Part shown: positions 20,113 through 28,263 of the stretch, piece by piece
Position numbering within the stretch: the first letter of the stretch is position 1
Layout of the letters: every line of letters starts with the position of its first letter
The notes under the pieces: model-generated
Databases searched by the model: none
Told to the model about the DNA's origin: nothing
What the model saw: the letters and a program-made list of their open reading frames with translations, nothing else
Made by a program: the position numbers and the translations under genes
NCBI GenBank assembly: GCA_013215295.1
Contig: JABSOZ010000011.1
Location: forward strand, 122,917-186,916
Direction of reading: 5' to 3'
From: Colwellia sp.
GTDB lineage: Bacteria; Pseudomonadota; Gammaproteobacteria; Enterobacterales; Alteromonadaceae
DNA: 64,000 nucleotides

Positions 20113-20856
20113 TTATTTAATAGTCTTTTGTATTACTAACTCGTTGCCAGATTCTTTACTGAGCTCAGCAATCTTAACAAGCATCTTTTTGTGTGCATTA
20201 TTAGCGACTTCTCTAATACTTTCTTTTTCATCGGTCTTAAAATATATTGGCTCTAATAACTCAATAATCAATTTACCATTGTTCCAACGGCCTAACTTTA
20301 TTTTTTCATGAGAATTGCTTACACAAACAGGTATAATAGGCACATTGGCTTGTTGTGCCGTACGAAACGCCCCTGTTTTAAAAGGCAGCAAACCTTTACC
20401 ATTACTTCGAGTTCCTTCTGGAAACAACCAAACAGATAACTCTTTTTCTGTGATTTTTTTTGCGGTTAACGCAATAGTATTAATAGCTTTACTTGAATTT
20501 GCACGGTCAATTAAAATGTTACCCGTTAACCAATACATTTGACCGAAAAAAGGGATCCATTTTAAACTCTTTTTCCCAACACTCACTGTAGAAGGCTGAA
20601 CAGCCGCACTCACCGTAAAAATATCGTAGCTATTTTGATGATTACAAATATAAACAGCCGGACCAATATCTTTAATACTATCAGGTATTCTCACTTCAAT
20701 ACCCAAGCCTAAAATCGTTGACACTTTACTCAGATAATGAGCTGTATGAAAAACATTATTACGATGGAATGGGCGTAAAATACTATAAATACAGGCGACA
20801 CTACAAATAAAAACTAAAGCTAGTGTCATTAAAATAAAGCGAATGATAGTTAACAA
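20113..20856 (-). CDS. plsC: 1-acyl-sn-glycerol-3-phosphate acyltransferase
   Basis: 247 residues. It acylates lysophosphatidic acid at the sn-2 position to give phosphatidic acid for membrane phospholipids. The catalytic HxxxxD is at His73-Asp78 (NHQNSYD) and the substrate-binding FPEGTRSNG lies near 143. An N-terminal hydrophobic segment (~5-28) anchors it to the inner membrane. It is the first gene of a minus-strand run with rraB. Confidence 0.9.
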   Translation of the reverse strand: MLTIIRFILMTLALVFICSVACIYSILRPFHRNNVFHTAHYLSKVSTILGLGIEVRIPDSIKDIGPAVYICNHQNSYDIFTVSAAVQPSTVSVGKKSLKWIPFFGQMYWLTGNILIDRANSSKAINTIALTAKKITEKELSVWLFPEGTRSNGKGLLPFKTGAFRTAQQANVPIIPVCVSNSHEKIKLGRWNNGKLIIELLEPIYFKTDEKESIREVANNAHKKMLVKIAELSKESGNELVIQKTIK

Positions 20857-20949
20857 ATTTACATCCTAATGATTATATATTGGCGCAGTATACCCTATAG
20901 CTTCACGACTACAAAACACCCTTTCAAAAATACAAAAATACTCAGTTTA

Positions 20950-21717
20950 TTAAAATGAGTAAGTAGCGCCAATTAATAACATGTTAGCAGAGTCGTCTAC
21001 TGCAATTGGGCTATCAGCAATTTCATCCCCCACTGATGTTACAGTGACGGCGCCTATCAATGTCCATTTTTTATTGATGTTGTATGTACCTATTATGCCC
21101 GCAGTAACATTCATCGCAGCATCTTTATTACCATAGTAATATTCAACGAGATCTTCATCCCAGTTTTCAACTTTAACCGTTCCGGTTAACGTATATTGAG
21201 ATGTAGCTAAAAAGGTATAGCTGGCCTGGGCATAAATTTTACCACCTTCAGAGCCTTTATCAGCTTTAGTATTATCACCGGTCCCAACTAAATAACCCGT
21301 TTCGGCAGAAAATAAACCTTTTCTATATTGAGCATTAATGCCGATTAATGTGGTGTTGTCACGGTCAAATAGTTGATAGTTCTTTGGTAGGTCTTCCTTA
21401 TCGTATCCACCTTGTGTTGTTATAACACCGCCAATACGAAAACCTTGGTTGTTCTTATAAAACCAAGCACCTAAACGGTTCAGTCTGAAATAAAAGGTAT
21501 CATTATAGCTAACGTTGATTAATGGTACGGCAATTGTTTCTGAGTCGTCTGCCCCTAGATATTCTGACTTATTAATCACACCTAGACCCACTTGCCCATG
21601 AAAACCATTTTTTGATTCGTTTCTTACATCGGGAACGCTATTCATACTATCGATAGTTGAACTAGCAAATACTGAAATACTGGTCAAACTCAATGCAAGA
21701 GCGGCATATTTTATCAT
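20950..21717 (-). CDS. MipA/OmpV-family outer-membrane protein (second copy)
   Basis: 255 residues with a signal peptide (MIKYAALALSLTSISVFA, cleavage ~18) and a beta-barrel pattern ending in GATYSF. It is closer to the classical MipA/OmpV form than the copy at 8169: VGLGVINKSEYLGADDSETIAVPLI near the N-terminus, then strands such as FYFRLNRLGAWF. The two copies share fold but little sequence, so they are not recent duplicates. It lies 93 bp upstream of plsC on the same strand and could begin that transcript. The function is unproved. Confidence 0.82.
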   Translation of the reverse strand: MIKYAALALSLTSISVFASSTIDSMNSVPDVRNESKNGFHGQVGLGVINKSEYLGADDSETIAVPLINVSYNDTFYFRLNRLGAWFYKNNQGFRIGGVITTQGGYDKEDLPKNYQLFDRDNTTLIGINAQYRKGLFSAETGYLVGTGDNTKADKGSEGGKIYAQASYTFLATSQYTLTGTVKVENWDEDLVEYYYGNKDAAMNVTAGIIGTYNINKKWTLIGAVTVTSVGDEIADSPIAVDDSANMLLIGATYSF

Positions 21718-21818
21718 TTCTTATCCTTACTTTTTATTTACAGATGCCGGCATTACCTAAATAATAAAGGCTTAAGCGACCGCTTAATAATTGATCATTA
21801 ATCCACTGGGTATAACAC

Positions 21819-22574
21819 TTATCGCGCTATTTGAATTTCTCTATATTTCATATATAGAATTTTTAAACGTTCATACTCGAAAGCTGAACCTGATGAATAA
21901 TACCTAAACGGTAAATTTGCTCGAGTATCTATACTACTGAGCATCGATAGAAACAATTCTTCTTCTCCTGCCATACCCAGTTCATTAATTACCGCCTGAA
22001 AAGCTAACATATCTATTGCAGCTCCAGTCGCATCACGTAAGGAAGACGGACCTAATAAGGGTAAAACCAAATAAGGCCCAGCCTCAATACCCCACACACC
22101 TAATGTTTGACCAAAGTCTTCATTTTGTTCATCTAAGCCAATAGGTGTTGCTACATCAAAAAAGCCAAAAACCCCTACCGTTGTATTTACCGCAAAACGG
22201 CCAAAAGTTTCAGCAGCAACAGCAGGTTTAGCTTGTAAAAGAGCGTTAATGAAAACAGATATTTCGCCTAAATTACTAAAGAAGTTGTTAATACCTGTTT
22301 CTAGAATGTCAGGCGTTACAGCCTTATAACCAGCGACAACAGGTAATAGTACATATTCATCTGCTTTTGCATTAAAGTAATACATACGACGATTAAACCC
22401 TTCCCAAGGGTCATAATATTCATTGATAATAGCTTTTTCTGCATAGCCAGTAGGAAGCTTCACTCGAGGTGCTTCCGTATTATTTTCTAATTCAGGTACA
22501 GACGAGCAGGCAGTAAGGAGAGTAATCAATAAAATAGCCATGGTCCGTGTTAAGAGTTTATTAAACGACCTCAT
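21819..22574 (-). CDS. mlaA: MlaA/VacJ-family outer-membrane lipoprotein
   Basis: 251 residues. MlaA takes mislocalised phospholipids from the outer leaflet of the outer membrane and passes them to MlaC/MlaFEDB. It has a lipobox (LLTAC, lipidated Cys23) and the family core: YDPWEGFNRRMYYFN (~54-68), INNFFSNLGE, RFAVNTTVGVFGFFDVA, EDFGQTLGVWG and GPYLVLPLLGPSSLRDA. It is full-length. Its start overlaps the stop of the upstream lipoprotein hydrolase by one base (TAATG), so translation is coupled. Confidence 0.93.
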   Translation of the reverse strand: MRSFNKLLTRTMAILLITLLTACSSVPELENNTEAPRVKLPTGYAEKAIINEYYDPWEGFNRRMYYFNAKADEYVLLPVVAGYKAVTPDILETGINNFFSNLGEISVFINALLQAKPAVAAETFGRFAVNTTVGVFGFFDVATPIGLDEQNEDFGQTLGVWGIEAGPYLVLPLLGPSSLRDATGAAIDMLAFQAVINELGMAGEEELFLSMLSSIDTRANLPFRYYSSGSAFEYERLKILYMKYREIQIAR

Positions 22575-23872
22575 TATTTAGCTCCTTGAAATTGATTATT
22601 CATGTACTCAACAAAACTAATTCTGTCCATGTTGCCACAGTGTCCACCACGTGGGAATATTTTTGCCCTAGCACCAAAAACATCTGCTAAATATTCAACT
22701 TCTCCCTCAGCTAAAATAATATCATCTGCATTTGTCACTAAACTTATTTTGTCTGCGTTTCGTAAATAATTTTCTATATTTTTTAAACCAAGTTGTTCAA
22801 TAAGCGCTTCTCTCGTTAAGTTTGGATTATTCTCTTGCTGCCAAGGAACAACGACTTTTTCAAAATATTGGCCAAAGGTTACAATATGAGATCTGTGCAT
22901 AGAGTTTGTAACACTTTCAAACTTGCTAATCTCATGATTTTTATATATAAACCCACCAAGATTATAACTAACATCTAATGCAAACAACATATCTGATGAC
23001 GACATTCTAAAGGATGCACCTATTAACAACTCTAACTCTTCATCCGTTAACTTTGCATCTTTAAATAGAGCGTAAATAGAACCAGGAGAAAATGCTGATG
23101 ATTTTTGCGATGCATAACTCTGAGCGAAGGCTGAAAAAATATCGTCAAGCATTGCAGATGCAGCATCGCGACCACCTTCTTTTAGGTCTAAATAGCTATC
23201 AAGAATAGTCACTGAATTGTATAAACTTACCGGTGGATTAATCAACACTACTTTTTCGAAATTAAAGACTTTTTCGCTTTCATCTAATTTAGAAATATAA
23301 GCAGCATGAGCGCCTCCTAAGCTATAGCCCGTTAATGAAATGGTTGTTGCTGCTACATTATCTTCTAAGATGACTTGCTGATAAACTTTTTGCATTATCC
23401 CATAAAGATTTTTGGCATCTTGTGCCAATACCCCTGGAAAATCAGTGGTAGAATCTAAGTTAATAATAAAATTGGAATAAGTCGGCGAAGAAAGAGAAAT
23501 GACATGATAGCCCTGTTGAAATAATGTTTTTTGCAGGCTGATCATCTTTGAACTTTGGTAACTCGCACCGGTTCCTGCAATCACAAAAGCTAATGGCGCC
23601 TTATCTTCTTGTTTTATTAGTGAATATTTCATTTTAGTGCTATACCAAAACACTTCAGGAATCGACGCTATTGCACGCAGTTCTATTTCTTTTTCAATCG
23701 TTGGGATGCTTTTAGGTAATATGGCTGCAGCTTCTTGGCAATAGCCTGTAACCGTTGCTTGGTAACGAGTGTATTCAATATCACAAGTGTATGCCTCTAC
23801 TTTAAATTCAGGCTGATTTTTCGTGCTACATGCTGTTAGAAACAACATTATAAATATGCTAATAAGTCGCAC
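22574..23872 (-). CDS. Alpha/beta-hydrolase lipoprotein coupled to mlaA
   Basis: 432 residues. A lipobox (LFLTAC, Cys15) marks it as a lipoprotein; the C-terminal part is an alpha/beta hydrolase with nucleophile Ser184 in GYSLGGAHAAY, an acid at Asp383 or 384 in TNADDIIL and the catalytic His at ~411 in RGGHCGNM. A GTGASYQSSK stretch at ~100 could supply the oxyanion hole. I do not know the substrate. The overlap with mlaA implies a joint role in envelope lipid handling, for example hydrolysing lipids at the outer membrane; that is inference. Serine-esterase or lipase activity is the simplest reading. Confidence 0.72.
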   Translation of the reverse strand: MRLISIFIMLFLTACSTKNQPEFKVEAYTCDIEYTRYQATVTGYCQEAAAILPKSIPTIEKEIELRAIASIPEVFWYSTKMKYSLIKQEDKAPLAFVIAGTGASYQSSKMISLQKTLFQQGYHVISLSSPTYSNFIINLDSTTDFPGVLAQDAKNLYGIMQKVYQQVILEDNVAATTISLTGYSLGGAHAAYISKLDESEKVFNFEKVVLINPPVSLYNSVTILDSYLDLKEGGRDAASAMLDDIFSAFAQSYASQKSSAFSPGSIYALFKDAKLTDEELELLIGASFRMSSSDMLFALDVSYNLGGFIYKNHEISKFESVTNSMHRSHIVTFGQYFEKVVVPWQQENNPNLTREALIEQLGLKNIENYLRNADKISLVTNADDIILAEGEVEYLADVFGARAKIFPRGGHCGNMDRISFVEYMNNQFQGAK

Positions 23873-24217
23873 TCGCTATCCTTAGTTTTTCAAAAATATT
23901 TTTTAGTATATTAAACATAACTATAACTGAAAGTTTATCTAGATGCTAAAATATAAAATCACCTAAAAACGTTATGTACTGCCAGTTCATTACTTTTTAA
24001 CGTTGAACAAACTTCATTTTTCATACTTATTACTCGTATCAATTGATTGTAATTAATCATCCACTTTATTTCTTAGTTATATCAAGTAATAATCTACAAA
24101 AAGCAATCTATCTGCTAAAAAACACTTCTTTTATTTCAATATTTGCCTATAGTTAAAATTGTACTAATAGTGATTAAGCATAATAAAAAGTATTAACTAT
24201 TTGGAATAGGTTATTTA
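23873..24217. other. AT-rich intergenic region
   Basis: 345 bp, markedly AT-rich, between divergent genes. It must hold promoters for both sides; I see no gene, hairpin or repeat that I can support. Confidence 0.4.
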
Positions 24218-24880
24218 ATGAAAATATATTTAAAATGGATGTTATCACTTATATTTACATTAGGCATATTGTCTAACGCACAAGCTTATAACGACGAAGA
24301 CATGAACAAGAAAGATATTGATGACTCCTTGATGAGTAATTGGGGTGATTCAGCATTAACTTTTAGTGCATTAGATAAAAGCTATGATTTAGAAGCATTA
24401 GGCTTTCCTATTGCCAGTGACAATATTGACCCATTCGCTCCCCCTTTGATAAATAAATCTGAAACTCACAAAATGCAGGTAATGTTTGATAATAAAAATT
24501 TCAGTGCCCAAAGTGGTTTTTCAAACAAAACAAATGATCAGGTCGATGAACGTGTATATTTTATTAAAGGCAGCTACAAAGTACTACAGAAAAACAACTT
24601 CAGCTTATTTGTAACGGCTAAAATAGAGTCTTTGAATGAACATTCCGTTTACCAGTTTTATAGTAACGACTTTGTTTCACACGATACATATTACTCTAAC
24701 GTTAGTGGACCAAAATCCTACGCTAGATTTGAGATACTTGGACAGTATTCAATCAATAATAATTGGCACTTAACCGGAGGTGTAACATCTACTGCCCATG
24801 AGGGTTCATCTAATAGTCAGCCACTTTATGATATAAATAAAGAAAAAGTTGCGTTGTTTGGCACTACTTATATTTTCTAA
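24218..24880 (+). CDS. Exported protein of unknown function, possible small outer-membrane barrel
   Basis: 220 residues. I do not recognise the family. It has a clear signal peptide (WMLSLIFTLGILSNAQAY, cleavage ~23), an acidic linker to ~45, and then alternating-hydrophobic stretches (FSLFVTAKIESL; SYARFEILGQYSI; WHLTGGVTSTA) ending in FGTTYIF, with the terminal Phe typical of outer-membrane barrels. The last ~100 residues loosely recall the C-terminal strands of MipA/OmpV proteins (NNWHLTGGVT versus KKWTLIGAVT at 20950-21717), so it may be a distant, shortened relative. It stands alone in AT-rich flanks, which may indicate recent arrival. Confidence 0.55.
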   Translation: MKIYLKWMLSLIFTLGILSNAQAYNDEDMNKKDIDDSLMSNWGDSALTFSALDKSYDLEALGFPIASDNIDPFAPPLINKSETHKMQVMFDNKNFSAQSGFSNKTNDQVDERVYFIKGSYKVLQKNNFSLFVTAKIESLNEHSVYQFYSNDFVSHDTYYSNVSGPKSYARFEILGQYSINNNWHLTGGVTSTAHEGSSNSQPLYDINKEKVALFGTTYIF

Positions 24881-25105
24881 ATGTTAACCAGATTTTGCCA
24901 GTTTAACATGTAGATATGATTGATATAGGATGCTATTTATCATGTAACATTTTCAGTAAAACTCTATTTACTCCCCATTATCTATACTTTTTACTGTTTA
25001 TCTTCTGAAAACCAATGAAGGCTCATCAGTTCACTAAATACTTTCTTCTCAATAACATTATAACTACACGGATTAAATTACCTACTTTTCACTTTAATGT
25101 GAAAA
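24881..25105. other. Intergenic region
   Basis: 225 bp of AT-rich sequence. A small hairpin TTTTCAC-TTTAAT-GTGAAAA (25086-25105) sits just before the acyl-CoA dehydrogenase terminator; nothing else was seen. Confidence 0.3.
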
Positions 25106-25138
25106 AAAAGCGCGGTCAAAAAAATTGAAAGCGCTTTA
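25106..25138 (-). terminator. Terminator of the acyl-CoA dehydrogenase gene
   Basis: Read on the minus strand: AAAGCGC, a long loop, GCGCTTT followed by a T run. Confidence 0.65.
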
Positions 25139-25174
25139 TTTAATCATGTTGTTATTTTGTCTTATATTACATTT

Positions 25175-26956
25175 TTAGAACAAGTTTTCATCCATATCAA
25201 ACAATGTATCACAACCAGCCTTGATAGAAGCAATGAGTGATAAACGACGTGGTAACAAACGTGCGAAATAATAACGCGCTGTTTTTATTTTACTTTGGTA
25301 AAATTCATCATCTGAACTCTCTTGAGCTAAAGATGTTTCAGCCATTTTTGCCCAAACGAATGCCATTGCCGTGTAACCAAACACGTGTAAATAATCGTTA
25401 GCAGATGCGCCCAACTCTTCAACATTGCCTTGTGCCGCAATAAGAACATGTTGAGTTAATTCAGCTAAATCAATATTTGCATCTTTTAAAGGTTGAATAA
25501 ATTCTTGCATATTACTCGCGGATGTTTGCTCAATGTACGTATTCACTTCATCGATAAAGACCTGCATCAAAGCACCTTTACTCGCCGCTACTTTACGCGC
25601 TAATAAATCCATCGCTTGAATGCCATTGGTGCCTTCATATATTTGTGCAATACGAACATCGCGAACTAGTTGCTCTTGTCCCCATTCACGAATATAACCA
25701 TGACCTCCAAATATTTGCTGCCCAGCAACGGTATTATCAAAACCTAAATCGGTGAAAAAGGCTTTAGCTAAAGGTGTCATTAGTGCTGACAAACTTTCAC
25801 CCTTAGCTTTCAATTCACCTTCACCATAGGTTGCCATATCGAGTGTCATTGAAATGTAGGTAGACAACGCTCGTGAACCTTCAGTTAATGCTTTCATGTT
25901 CAATAACATACGGCGAACATCACCATGAACAATAATTGGGTCAGCTGGCTTTTCTGGATATTTAGCGCCCGAAAGTGAACGACCTTGTAAACGATCTTTA
26001 GCATATTCCAAAGCGTTTTGATAAGAACGTTCTGCCGCACTAATGCCTTGAATACCAACACCAATACGTTCAAAGTTCATCATGGTGAACATACAAGCTA
26101 GGCCTTTATTTTCTTCACCGACCAAATAACCTTTTGAGCCATCAAAGTTCAGTACACAAGTTGCTGATGCGTTAATCCCCATTTTATGCTCAATAGACCC
26201 ACAAGTAACATTGTTGAAATCACCTAATGATTCATCTTCATTAACTTGAAATTTAGGCACTAAAAATAGTGAAATTCCACGTGGTCCTGCTGGAGCATCT
26301 GGTAATTTAGCAAGTACTAAATGTACTATATTTTCTGTTAAGTCATGCTCGCCAGCTGTAATAAATATTTTTGTACCTGTTACTGAAAAACTCCCATCTT
26401 CTTGAGGAACTGCTTTGGTATAAATCAATCCTAAATCAGTACCAGAATGAGGTTCAGTTAAACACATACTTGCCATCCAATCGCCTGAATACATGCGAGT
26501 TAAATAACGTTCTTTCAATGCATCAGTTGCATGCTTAGCAATTGATAAACCAGCGCCTGCAGTTAGTCCTGGATATAATGAGAAAGCAATATCAGCTGAA
26601 CATAACATTTCTTCATGTAATGCGGTAATCACTTTAGGCATACCCATACCACCAAATTCAGGATCGCCGCCTAAGCCTGACCAACCACCATCAGCATACG
26701 TTCTGAAAGCTTCTTTATAACCGGGAGCGGTAGTTACTTTACCTTCATTAAAGGTTACGCCTATTTCATCGCCTTGACGTGAAAGTGGAGCAATCTCTTG
26801 CTCAGCTATTTTTGCACATTCTTGTAAAATGGCCTGTGCTGTTTCGCGATCAACATGCTCTGATAACGTAGGCATTGACTGCCACATTGCTTCCATTGAA
26901 AAAACATCATATAGCAAAAAATTCATATCTTTTAATGGTGCTTGATAATCAGCCAC
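25175..26956 (-). CDS. Acyl-CoA dehydrogenase with C-terminal extension
   Basis: 593 residues, the long type with an extra C-terminal domain after the usual ~450-residue core. FAD and substrate sites are seen in MCLTEPHSGTDLGL, KIFITAGEHDL and, for the catalytic Glu, YEGTNGIQAMDLLARK. It starts with the family's ADYQAPLKDMNFLLYDV. Such enzymes catalyse the first oxidation of fatty-acid beta-oxidation, or act on methylmercaptopropionyl-CoA in the DmdC branch; length and motif alone cannot separate these. A perfect palindrome of the PsrA type lies ~65 bp upstream, which favours fatty-acid control. Single gene with its own terminator. Confidence 0.88.
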   Translation of the reverse strand: MADYQAPLKDMNFLLYDVFSMEAMWQSMPTLSEHVDRETAQAILQECAKIAEQEIAPLSRQGDEIGVTFNEGKVTTAPGYKEAFRTYADGGWSGLGGDPEFGGMGMPKVITALHEEMLCSADIAFSLYPGLTAGAGLSIAKHATDALKERYLTRMYSGDWMASMCLTEPHSGTDLGLIYTKAVPQEDGSFSVTGTKIFITAGEHDLTENIVHLVLAKLPDAPAGPRGISLFLVPKFQVNEDESLGDFNNVTCGSIEHKMGINASATCVLNFDGSKGYLVGEENKGLACMFTMMNFERIGVGIQGISAAERSYQNALEYAKDRLQGRSLSGAKYPEKPADPIIVHGDVRRMLLNMKALTEGSRALSTYISMTLDMATYGEGELKAKGESLSALMTPLAKAFFTDLGFDNTVAGQQIFGGHGYIREWGQEQLVRDVRIAQIYEGTNGIQAMDLLARKVAASKGALMQVFIDEVNTYIEQTSASNMQEFIQPLKDANIDLAELTQHVLIAAQGNVEELGASANDYLHVFGYTAMAFVWAKMAETSLAQESSDDEFYQSKIKTARYYFARLLPRRLSLIASIKAGCDTLFDMDENLF

Positions 26957-27019
26957 GGTATTCCCCTAATTTTTTTGTTACTTCAAATAACATTGTAATT
27001 TAACTTTTGAAACAATCAT

Positions 27020-27037
27020 TTCAAACATGCGTTTGAA
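27020..27037. promoter_or_regulatory. PsrA-type operator upstream of the acyl-CoA dehydrogenase
   Basis: TTCAAAC-ATGC-GTTTGAA is a perfect 18-bp palindrome that contains CAAAC-N4-GTTTG, the core recognised by PsrA, the TetR-type fatty-acid regulator of Pseudomonas, Shewanella and relatives. It lies 64 bp before the start codon. Confidence 0.7.
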
Positions 27038-27170
27038 TATAGCAAAATCTCCTTAAAAGTAAAGGAAGAACCACTAAATATTAGGTCATATATTGGTAAT
27101 TGGTATGAAAAACAAAAGTGCGCTAATGTTATATTAGATAATATTATTACTAGTGATTTGATTATTCTCG

Positions 27171-28217
27171 ATGACACGCCATATTTTAAATAAATTTTTT
27201 TACCTTACGCTTTTTCTTGCAACGCCTTTTTTGGCGTTTGCCGATCAACTTTCTTTTTCCAAAGTCGAAGTTGGTGACAATTATCGATTCAATTATCAAT
27301 GGCTCGATCAACAAGGTGACACTCAAAAGATAAATTTTTTACTTTCTAAGCAAGCAATGTTTGACCGTTTTAGAAATTTCAAAACTTTTAAGCCTGGGAT
27401 GGCACAATTCTCGGTGAATAATGCGCTACAAAAAAAATTACGTGCAGAACCAATTAGAGGTGTGATGATTGATTTCAAAAAAAATTCAAATAATGAAATT
27501 AGTATTCGAGGGAGAAGTAATAAGGCCGTCAATGACGCTCATGCAAAAATAAATGCGTTAAAAAAAATATTAAACCGTGAATATTTAGCTGACAATTATT
27601 ATCAACAATTTGTCACGCATGACCAAATTAACGCAATAAAACCAGATCATGCCCGATTTGCGAATATTGCGAGTAAAGATTTAAAACCAGTAAAGCCTAT
27701 AATTCTTGAAAAATTCTCCATACAAAACATCCGAAAAATTACGAGTTATATATTGGGATTTGTACAAAGTATTCCTTACTCTACTTTAGAGTCAAGAGTA
27801 ACTGCTTCTGGTGCTGGTTTTAATCCGCCATTAAAACTCTTATGGGAAAACCAAGGAGATTGTGACAGTAAAGTAACCTTAACGGCTGCAATTTTTAGAA
27901 CCTTAATGCCGCGCATAAAAATGATTTTAGTCTTTATTGATAATCACGCTTTAATCGGTATTGAAGCTCCTGTGCAAGCAGACGACCAAACAATCAATAT
28001 TGATGGCATATCCTACGTACTCGCCGAACCCACTGGGCCGAGATTATTCAATTTAGGTGAGATAGCACAAGAATCTGAATTAGCCATAGGGAATGGGCAT
28101 TACACCACAGAGTTATTCCATGCTAAAGCTAAGGCCCCAATAAAAACCGAAATAAAACCTGAACCTGAACCTGAACCTGAAAAACAAGACACAATACAAA
28201 CTGATGAACAGCAATAG
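27171..28217 (+). CDS. Exported transglutaminase-like protein
   Basis: 348 residues with a signal peptide (FFYLTLFLATPFLAFA, cleavage ~24). The second half has the transglutaminase/papain-like catalytic layout: Cys in NQGDCDSKVTLTAAIFRTL, His in FIDNHALIGI and an acid in VLAEPTGP. The first ~140 residues have no domain that I recognise. Bacterial members of this fold may be proteases or amidases rather than cross-linking enzymes. The C-terminus is a low-complexity KPEPEPEPE tail made by four copies of CCTGAA (28158-28181). It stands alone between an acyl-CoA dehydrogenase and a hybrid kinase, with no context to fix its role. Confidence 0.7.
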   Translation: MTRHILNKFFYLTLFLATPFLAFADQLSFSKVEVGDNYRFNYQWLDQQGDTQKINFLLSKQAMFDRFRNFKTFKPGMAQFSVNNALQKKLRAEPIRGVMIDFKKNSNNEISIRGRSNKAVNDAHAKINALKKILNREYLADNYYQQFVTHDQINAIKPDHARFANIASKDLKPVKPIILEKFSIQNIRKITSYILGFVQSIPYSTLESRVTASGAGFNPPLKLLWENQGDCDSKVTLTAAIFRTLMPRIKMILVFIDNHALIGIEAPVQADDQTINIDGISYVLAEPTGPRLFNLGEIAQESELAIGNGHYTTELFHAKAKAPIKTEIKPEPEPEPEKQDTIQTDEQQ

Positions 28218-28263
28218 TTAGAGAAATTGCTAACCTTTAAACTGTGCATAATAGAAAATTGAA

